This document shows positions 12,207-16,415 of a stretch of 16,415 nucleotides of DNA, piece after piece. Source of the stretch: Candidatus Falkowbacteria bacterium UBA2355 (lineage in GTDB: Bacteria; Patescibacteriota; Patescibacteriia; Patescibacteriales; Patescibacteriaceae). The stretch lies in the NCBI GenBank assembly GCA_002344425.1, contig DDTV01000023.1, positions 1-16,415 on the forward strand, written 5' to 3'. A program made the position numbers and the translations under genes. The stretch's first letter is position 1, and every line of letters starts with the position of its first letter. Below the pieces are notes generated by a model. That model ran no database searches and was not told where the DNA came from. It was given only the letters and a program-made list of their open reading frames with translations.

Positions 12207-12953
12207 ATGATTACCTATAAACAAATTATAGAATTCGGCCTGGACGAAAAAGAAGCCCGGGTATTTTTAGCTGCCCTAGAGCTTGGCGGCGAAAGCGTTT
12301 TAGCTATTGCTAAAAAAGCCGGCATTAACCGCGTTGCGACCTACGATGCCCTAGAAAGTCTCATTAGCCGCGGTCTAATCAGCACTTTTATCAAGGGCAA
12401 ACGAACCTACTATACTTCCGTTGAACCGGATCAACTCGAACTTATTTTAGAAAAAGAAAAAGTTGAACTTGAAGCCCGGCATGAAAAATTAAAAACATTA
12501 TTACCTGACTTAAATTCGATCTACAATTTTTCAAACAAAAAACCTAAAGTAAGTTATTACGAAGGAAAGGCGGGATTATTGGCTATCAGAAATACTTTTC
12601 TAAAAACTCCGGACAAACAACTCCGTGTAATTTATTATTATTACGATCTTGATAAAGTTTTCACTAAAGCAGAGCGCGATGATTATATTAATAAGCGCGT
12701 CAAAGTCGGACTTGAAGTAAAATCAATTGCCGTTCTTGGCGAAGATAGTCCAAAGGTTACGGAAAAGGTAGGTAATGTAAATCGTATTTATCTAGATTAT
12801 AAAAACTTCCCTATTAAAAGTGACATAACTATTTACGGAAATAAAATTGCGCTTGTCTCAATGCGCGAATTATTCGGAATTATTATTGAAAATCAGGAAC
12901 TTGCTGATACAATGAAAACATTTTTTGATTTAGCTTGGTCTCAACGAAAATAA
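12207..12953 (+). CDS. TrmB-family winged-helix transcriptional regulator
   Basis: The 248-residue protein has an N-terminal winged helix-turn-helix (about 1-72). It starts LGLDEKEARVFLA-like, with recognition segment AGINRVATYDALESLISRGL and wing FIKGKRTYYTS. A predicted coiled coil (about 76-100, ILEKEKVELEARHEKLKTL) should mediate dimerisation. The C-terminal domain (about 112-248) carries the YYEGKAGLLAI, SDITIYGNKIALVS and LFGIIIEN segments typical of TrmB-like effector domains. In archaea such proteins sense sugars; CPR genomes carry many with unknown ligands. No neighbouring transport genes suggest a ligand here. It is monocistronic between a terminator and a convergent RNA unit. Confidence 0.9.
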   Translation: MITYKQIIEFGLDEKEARVFLAALELGGESVLAIAKKAGINRVATYDALESLISRGLISTFIKGKRTYYTSVEPDQLELILEKEKVELEARHEKLKTLLPDLNSIYNFSNKKPKVSYYEGKAGLLAIRNTFLKTPDKQLRVIYYYYDLDKVFTKAERDDYINKRVKVGLEVKSIAVLGEDSPKVTEKVGNVNRIYLDYKNFPIKSDITIYGNKIALVSMRELFGIIIENQELADTMKTFFDLAWSQRK

Positions 12954-12960
12954 TAATTGG

Positions 12961-12991
12961 ATATAAAAAAGGGGAAGATTATCTTCCCCTT
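12961..12991 (-). terminator. Terminator of the minus-strand RNA unit
   Basis: Read on the minus strand, AAGGGGAAG/CTTCCCCTT (9-bp stem extended by AT pairs, small loop) is followed by TTTTTTATAT. On the plus strand, after the TrmB-like gene, it lacks a U-tract, so it mainly serves the minus strand. Confidence 0.85.
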
Positions 12992-13274
12992 GCTCTTGAA
13001 GCATCACTCTGTTTCTATTGGCATATTAGCCAGAAGCACAAAGTGAATTCGCCATGTAGTTGTGCATCGGATCTTCCTTTGGGTTACACTTGGCTTTATT
13101 GCCAAATGGTGAAGCTTTAGCTTAGTTGTCCCCCACAGGGATACCCTCCTTCCTGCTTTTTGTATAGTCGGAATCATGATAATTTATAACGTTTGGTCCG
13201 CTATAGCGCTGGACAGAGCTAATACTCTTTCTTTTTCTCTGTCCAGCTACGGAAAAACGTCATCCATCACCCAT

Positions 13275-13285
13275 GATCACCTCCT
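13275..13285 (-). promoter_or_regulatory. Exceptionally strong Shine-Dalgarno-like site
   Basis: AGGAGGTGATC on the minus strand would pair over 11 consecutive bases with the 16S rRNA 3' end (assuming the usual GATCACCTCCT tail). It is ideally spaced before ATG 13274. No housekeeping gene in the window has a comparable site. Confidence 0.75.
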
Positions 13286-13320
13286 ATTTTGTTATTAAAT
13301 AACTTATGTTTATTGCTTGT

Positions 13321-13349
13321 ATTATATACTATATTCAAAATATTGTCAA
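13321..13349 (-). promoter_or_regulatory. Perfect consensus promoter of the minus-strand RNA unit
   Basis: TTGACA (13349-13344), 17-nt spacer and TATAAT (13326-13321) match both sigma70 hexamers exactly. The predicted start is near 13314. The flanking 13290-13460 region is very AT-rich and separates this from the uvrB promoter. Confidence 0.88.
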
Positions 13350-13464
13350 GTCTAGGCAATTTTATATCATATAAATATACTAAAATTAGCTAAATTTTAA
13401 TAAATATCTATTAAATGTTATATTAATTTTACAATTTTTCAAAAAAATACCCTATATTTATGCA

Positions 13465-13493
13465 TTGTCTGAGCTCTCGGGCAATGATATAGT
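13465..13493 (+). promoter_or_regulatory. uvrB promoter, leaderless
   Basis: TTGTCT (13465-13470), 17-nt spacer, TATAGT (13488-13493) with an extended TG (13485-13486). The transcript should start at about 13500, within about 3 nt of the uvrB ATG at 13503. Confidence 0.75.
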
Positions 13494-13502
13494 TAATCAA
13501 CT

Positions 13503-15326
13503 ATGTTTACTCTCCTCTCTCCATTTAAGCCTACTGGCGACCAGCCGGAAGCTATAAAAAAGCTTGTAAACGGGCTTTCCAAGGGTTTTGACAAGCAAAC
13601 CCTGCTCGGTGTTACCGGCTCAGGCAAAACCTTTACAATGGCCAATATTATAGCCGAGGTCAAAAGACCGACTCTGATCATCTCCCATAACAAAACCTTG
13701 GCCGCTCAGCTATATAGCGAATTTAAACAATTTTTCCCGGATTCAGCCGTCCACTACTTTGTTTCGTATTACGATTATTACCAGCCCGAAGCTTATATTC
13801 CTCAAACCGATACTTATATAGAAAAGGAAGCGACAATCAATGAAGAAATCGACCGCCTGCGCCATGCCGCGACGCAATCTTTAATGAACCGCCGCGATGT
13901 TATTATCATTGCTTCGGTGTCATGCATCTATGGATTGGGTGAAAAAGTCGATTACATCGCCCTGAGTCAGAGCTTTGAAGTCGGACAGGTCATCAAACGC
14001 AATGAAATTTTGCGTCGGCTGATCAAAATCCAATATGTCCGAGATGACGCGCAACTTTCTCGCGGTCAATTCCGCGTCCGCGGCGACCGTATCGATATCC
14101 ACTTGGCGACCGGAGAAGCGATTGTTCGACTCGGCCTTTTCGGTGACCAAATCGAAAGAATTCAAATTTTTAATATAACCCCCTCCAAGGTCGCGGCTTG
14201 GCTTACTGAATTGGACGATGAAGCGGCCGAGGAATTGGAACGCATTTCAATTCTGCCGGCCAAACATTTTATGACTACTGAACCGAAGCTGACTGAAGCT
14301 ATCGGCGCAATTGAAAGTGAATTAACAGAACGCTTAAAAGAATTGCACGCCGCGGGAAGAATTGCCGAAGCCGATCGGCTCGAAAGAAAAACCAACTATG
14401 ATTTAGAAATGATACGTCAGGTCGGTTATTGCTCGGGGATTGAAAATTATTCACGCCATCTGTCAGGCAGGGAGCCGGGCTCTCCCCCGGAAACTTTGAT
14501 TGATTTTTTCCCCAACGATTATCTATTGTTTATCGACGAGTCGCATGTTACATTGCCGCAAATCCGCGGAATGCACGCCGGCGACCGCTCGCGCAAAGAC
14601 ACCCTCGTCGAATTCGGCTTCCGTTTGCCGAGCGCGCGGGATAATCGACCGCTGACTTACGAAGAGTTTAAAACCAAAGTCAACCAAGTCATTTATGTCA
14701 GCGCGACTCCGAGCGCTTATGAATTGAACCATTCAAAACAAGTTGTTGAACAAATCATTCGTCCGACCGGCCTGCTTGATCCTGAAATCGAAGTGCGTCC
14801 GAGCGAAGGACAAATTAAAGATTTAGTTCAAGAAATCGAGATACGAGTCAGGAAAAAACAACGCGTCCTTGTCACTACTCTGACCAAACGAATGGCCGAA
14901 GAATTGACCGATTATCTTTTAAACGAAGGCATTAAGGTCAATTATATCCATAGCGAAGTCGATACGCTTGAACGCGTCGAAATATTGAAAGAATTGCGCT
15001 CGGGCAAATATGACGTTTTGGTCGGAATTAACTTATTGCGCGAGGGCCTTGATTTGCCCGAGGTTTCTTTGGTGGCGATTCTCGATGCCGATATGGCCGG
15101 CTTTTTGCGCAATGAAACCTCCTTGGTCCAAACTATCGGTCGCGCGGCGCGCCATGAGGAAGGCAAGGTCATCATGTATGGCGATAAGATTACGCCGGCT
15201 ATGCGGCTCGCTCTTGATGTCACTAATCGGCGCCGAAAGATTCAAGCTAATTATAATAAAAAACACGGAATCACTCCGAAAACCGCCGGCTTAAAAGAAT
15301 ACCAGCCGCTCGGCAGCGAGGATTGA
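13503..15326 (+). CDS. uvrB: Excinuclease ABC subunit B, lacking the C-terminal UVR domain
   Basis: UvrB is the damage-verifying helicase-like subunit of nucleotide excision repair, working with UvrA and UvrC. The 607-residue product has Walker A GVTGSGKT (36-43), the beta-hairpin region YYDYYQPEAYIPQTDTYIEK (89-108), the DESH box at 345-348, SATPSAYEL, and motif VI QTIGRAAR near 557. It ends soon after the conserved RRRKIQANYNKKHGITPKT. Usual UvrB proteins are about 660-670 aa and continue into a UVR domain that contacts UvrC, which is missing here. The UGA stop is clean and the next promoter overlaps it, so this is a natural end rather than a frameshift. Transcription appears leaderless. 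Confidence 0.97.
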   Translation: MFTLLSPFKPTGDQPEAIKKLVNGLSKGFDKQTLLGVTGSGKTFTMANIIAEVKRPTLIISHNKTLAAQLYSEFKQFFPDSAVHYFVSYYDYYQPEAYIPQTDTYIEKEATINEEIDRLRHAATQSLMNRRDVIIIASVSCIYGLGEKVDYIALSQSFEVGQVIKRNEILRRLIKIQYVRDDAQLSRGQFRVRGDRIDIHLATGEAIVRLGLFGDQIERIQIFNITPSKVAAWLTELDDEAAEELERISILPAKHFMTTEPKLTEAIGAIESELTERLKELHAAGRIAEADRLERKTNYDLEMIRQVGYCSGIENYSRHLSGREPGSPPETLIDFFPNDYLLFIDESHVTLPQIRGMHAGDRSRKDTLVEFGFRLPSARDNRPLTYEEFKTKVNQVIYVSATPSAYELNHSKQVVEQIIRPTGLLDPEIEVRPSEGQIKDLVQEIEIRVRKKQRVLVTTLTKRMAEELTDYLLNEGIKVNYIHSEVDTLERVEILKELRSGKYDVLVGINLLREGLDLPEVSLVAILDADMAGFLRNETSLVQTIGRAARHEEGKVIMYGDKITPAMRLALDVTNRRRKIQANYNKKHGITPKTAGLKEYQPLGSED

Positions 15327-15351
15327 CAGGCAGTCGTTTTTTGTTTATACT
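15323..15351 (+). promoter_or_regulatory. rpmA promoter overlapping the uvrB stop codon
   Basis: TTGACA (15323-15328), 17-nt spacer and TATACT (15346-15351). The -35 box contains the uvrB UGA stop. The predicted start near 15358 leaves about 28 nt of leader before ATG 15386; no clear Shine-Dalgarno sequence is seen in it. Confidence 0.85.
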
Positions 15352-15385
15352 CATAATATTCTCATTTTAACTTCTAAACACTTCT

Positions 15386-15670
15386 ATGGCACATAAGAAA
15401 GCCGGCGGTTCTACAGCCCTCGGCCGAGACAGTCAAAGCAAACGTCTCGGCGTCAAACTGCAGGACGGCCAAGTCGCCAAAGCGGGCTCAATTCTTGTCC
15501 GTCAGCGCGGTACCAAGTATCACGTCGGCAAGAACGTTCGCCGCGGTAAAGACGATACGCTCTATGCGGTCGCTTCCGGTCTCGTTAAATTCTCGACGCG
15601 CAAAGTCCCGAGCTTTACCGGTCACCTGAAAACCGCCAAAGTCGTTTCGGTTGTTTCCGAAAAGAAATAA
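15386..15670 (+). CDS. rpmA: 50S ribosomal protein L27
   Basis: L27 sits near the peptidyl-transferase centre of the large subunit, with its N-terminal tail reaching toward the P-site tRNA. The 94-residue protein starts directly with MAHKKAGGSTALGRDSQSKR, the mature-type N-terminus without the cleaved extension found in Firmicutes. It continues with the L27 core LGVKLQDGQ, GSILVRQRGTKYHVGKNV and DDTLYAVASGLVKF. The length is normal. rplU (L21), its usual partner, is not upstream; uvrB is. It has its own promoter and terminator, so it looks monocistronic. Confidence 0.98.
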   Translation: MAHKKAGGSTALGRDSQSKRLGVKLQDGQVAKAGSILVRQRGTKYHVGKNVRRGKDDTLYAVASGLVKFSTRKVPSFTGHLKTAKVVSVVSEKK

Positions 15671-15677
15671 ACCTAAA

Positions 15678-15705
15678 AAAACACCCGCCTTTCGGCGGGT
15701 GTTTT
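15678..15705. terminator. Bidirectional Rho-independent terminator
   Basis: AAAACACCCGCC pairs with GGCGGGTGTTTT (12 bp, TTTC loop). A-rich and T-rich flanks let it terminate rpmA on the plus strand and the convergent methyltransferase gene on the minus strand. Confidence 0.92.
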
Positions 15706-15707
15706 GT

Positions 15708-16415
15708 TTACCAAGCATGCAACATTACCGGCGCTCCCGACCGTTCCTCAATGCCCTTGGTTTTGATGTTGTAATCCGGATGGATAAGTTTTAAGAACCG
15801 CTCGATTTGCGCCGCGTGCTCGGCTTTGTGATAAGTTGTAATCGCTATCCGAGGCCGGTTAGCCTTAATTGTCTCTTTTGCTCCGGCAAGCATTTCCAAT
15901 TCATAACCCTCTAAGTCGGCCTTAAGATATGTAATCGCTTTATTTTGTTTAAAAAATAACTCATCAATCGTTTCCAGGGGAACGCAAAGATTGGTTTCTG
16001 TTTCTGAAATTTCAGTTCGAATGCCGTCATTCATCATAAAGACGCGCCCCTTTTGCGCACCCAAGGCGACCGGGATAATTTCTACATTGCTCATATTTTC
16101 AAAAGTCTTTTCCAAGGCCCAGACATATTCCGGCAAAGGTTCAATCGCATAAACGCGCTGGCATCGTCCGACAATACTTAAACTGAACAAACCTTCGGCG
16201 GCGCCGCAGTCAACCACTATATCGTCCTTTCTAATCTCGGTTTCCGGAATCTCATAATAATGCCAATCGTCTCCTTTAAAAATTTCCGAGATAACCTGAT
16301 AAAGAGAAGCCAGGCCAAAACTTTTAGGAATGAAGAGAGGACGGACAAATTTCTTAAAATGGACAATATAATAATCCCCTTCTTCCCTGACCTTGTTTAT
16401 AAAAGGTTTGGCCTT
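15708..16415 (-). CDS. FkbM-type SAM-dependent methyltransferase, 5' end outside window
   Basis: The frame is open from TAA 15710-15708 to the window edge, giving at least 235 residues. A GTG at 16217 has been taken as a possible start but lies in the middle of the conserved IVVDCGAAEG motif, so the true start is upstream of 16415. The family features are the SAM-binding VDCGAAEGLFSLS, YAIEPLPEY (ribose/adenine contacts), PLETIDEL, and the hallmark YLKADLEGYELEMLAGA, followed by RPRIAITTYHK. FkbM enzymes O-methylate sugars, polyketides or similar; the acceptor cannot be inferred here. It converges on rpmA and shares its terminator. Confidence 0.9.
   Translation of the reverse strand, partial: KAKPFINKVREEGDYYIVHFKKFVRPLFIPKSFGLASLYQVISEIFKGDDWHYYEIPETEIRKDDIVVDCGAAEGLFSLSIVGRCQRVYAIEPLPEYVWALEKTFENMSNVEIIPVALGAQKGRVFMMNDGIRTEISETETNLCVPLETIDELFFKQNKAITYLKADLEGYELEMLAGAKETIKANRPRIAITTYHKAEHAAQIERFLKLIHPDYNIKTKGIEERSGAPVMLHAW

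Larger units (their letters stand above)
12961..13314 (-). ncRNA. Unassigned structured RNA, about 350 nt
   Basis: This unit is bounded by a consensus promoter (13349-13321) and a terminator (12991-12961) but contains no normal gene. Near its 5' end it has AGGAGGTGATC (13285-13275), an 11-nt match to the complement of the 16S 3' tail, followed by ATG 13274. That frame stops after four codons at UGA 13262. From 13260 to 13189 it folds as a bulged helix of about 23 bp: ACGTTT/AAACGT, TCCG/CGGA, TAGC/GCTA and an 11-bp core GCTGGACAGAG/CTCTGTCCAGC. Smaller hairpins (TTGGC/GCCAA, GCACAA/TTGTGC) lie further 3'. It lacks the signature motifs of RNase P RNA, tmRNA and SRP RNA. It could instead be a decayed gene with its promoter and terminator left. 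Confidence 0.6.

Noticed and set aside
12935..13120. 61-codon plus-strand ORF after the TrmB-like gene
   Set aside because: It overlaps the TrmB gene end and crosses the terminator and body of the minus-strand RNA; there is no ribosome-binding site and the composition is not protein-like.
13122..13274. UGA read as glycine or tryptophan (alternative genetic code)
   Set aside because: uvrB and the lipoprotein gene end naturally at UGA at expected family or context positions, and tryptophan is encoded by TGG throughout.
12961..13314. RNase P RNA, tmRNA or SRP RNA
   Set aside because: Size and promoter/terminator context fit, but the GAGGAAAGTCC and ACAGAAA RNase P cores, the tmRNA tRNA-like ends with CCA, and the SRP GGAAGGAAGCAGCC-type loop are absent.
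15708..16217. Methyltransferase starting at GTG 16217
   Set aside because: That codon lies inside the conserved SAM-binding motif and the same frame is open to the window edge, so the gene is 5'-truncated by the window.

Overview
The window looks like chromosome from a Candidate Phyla Radiation (Patescibacteria) bacterium. This is inferred from gene content: a eukaryote-like type-2 isoleucyl-tRNA synthetase, a TrmB-family regulator, a short UvrB, LemA/HtpX and DUF3850 genes, sparse Shine-Dalgarno use on housekeeping genes, and dispersed palindromic repeats. No 16S rRNA is present, so this cannot be settled here. All complete genes end at ordinary stop codons, with UGA acting as stop.

Left arm (1-7716), all on the minus strand: ileS, a DUF1761 membrane protein, lemA, a HEPN-like protein, htpX, a MazG-like pyrophosphohydrolase, an AWELR-repeat protein, ruvA, a DUF3850 protein and a partial FemAB-like gene. 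Spacing from lemA onward is 1-11 nt, so it reads as one operon. ileS has a consensus promoter that would give a nearly leaderless message. Two nested palindromic repeats lie between ileS, the DUF1761 gene and lemA, and a decayed copy of one is inserted in frame inside ileS.

Middle (7717-12190), plus strand, is the unusual part. One strong promoter (7856-7884) is followed by seven small orphan genes (34-163 aa; one lipoprotein, none assignable to a family), and the first clear terminator is at 12160-12188. The 150-560 nt gaps between genes are packed with RNA structure. Three families recur: element A (pseudoknot plus hairpin, two copies), element C (GC hairpin with a CGACYAY loop, two copies) and element D (about 135-185 nt, three copies, each directly 5' of a different small gene). 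Stems in A, C and D keep pairing through compensatory base changes between copies, so they appear to be selected as RNA. I do not recognise them as a known RNA family.

Right arm (12190-16415): a TrmB-like regulator with an extended -10 box almost touching its start codon. Next is a minus-strand transcription unit (13321-12961) with a consensus promoter, an 11-nt anti-SD match, a long bulged helix and a terminator but no normal ORF, probably a structured RNA. Then come a leaderless uvrB lacking the C-terminal UVR domain, rpmA with its own promoter and a bidirectional terminator, and a convergent, 5'-truncated FkbM-type methyltransferase.
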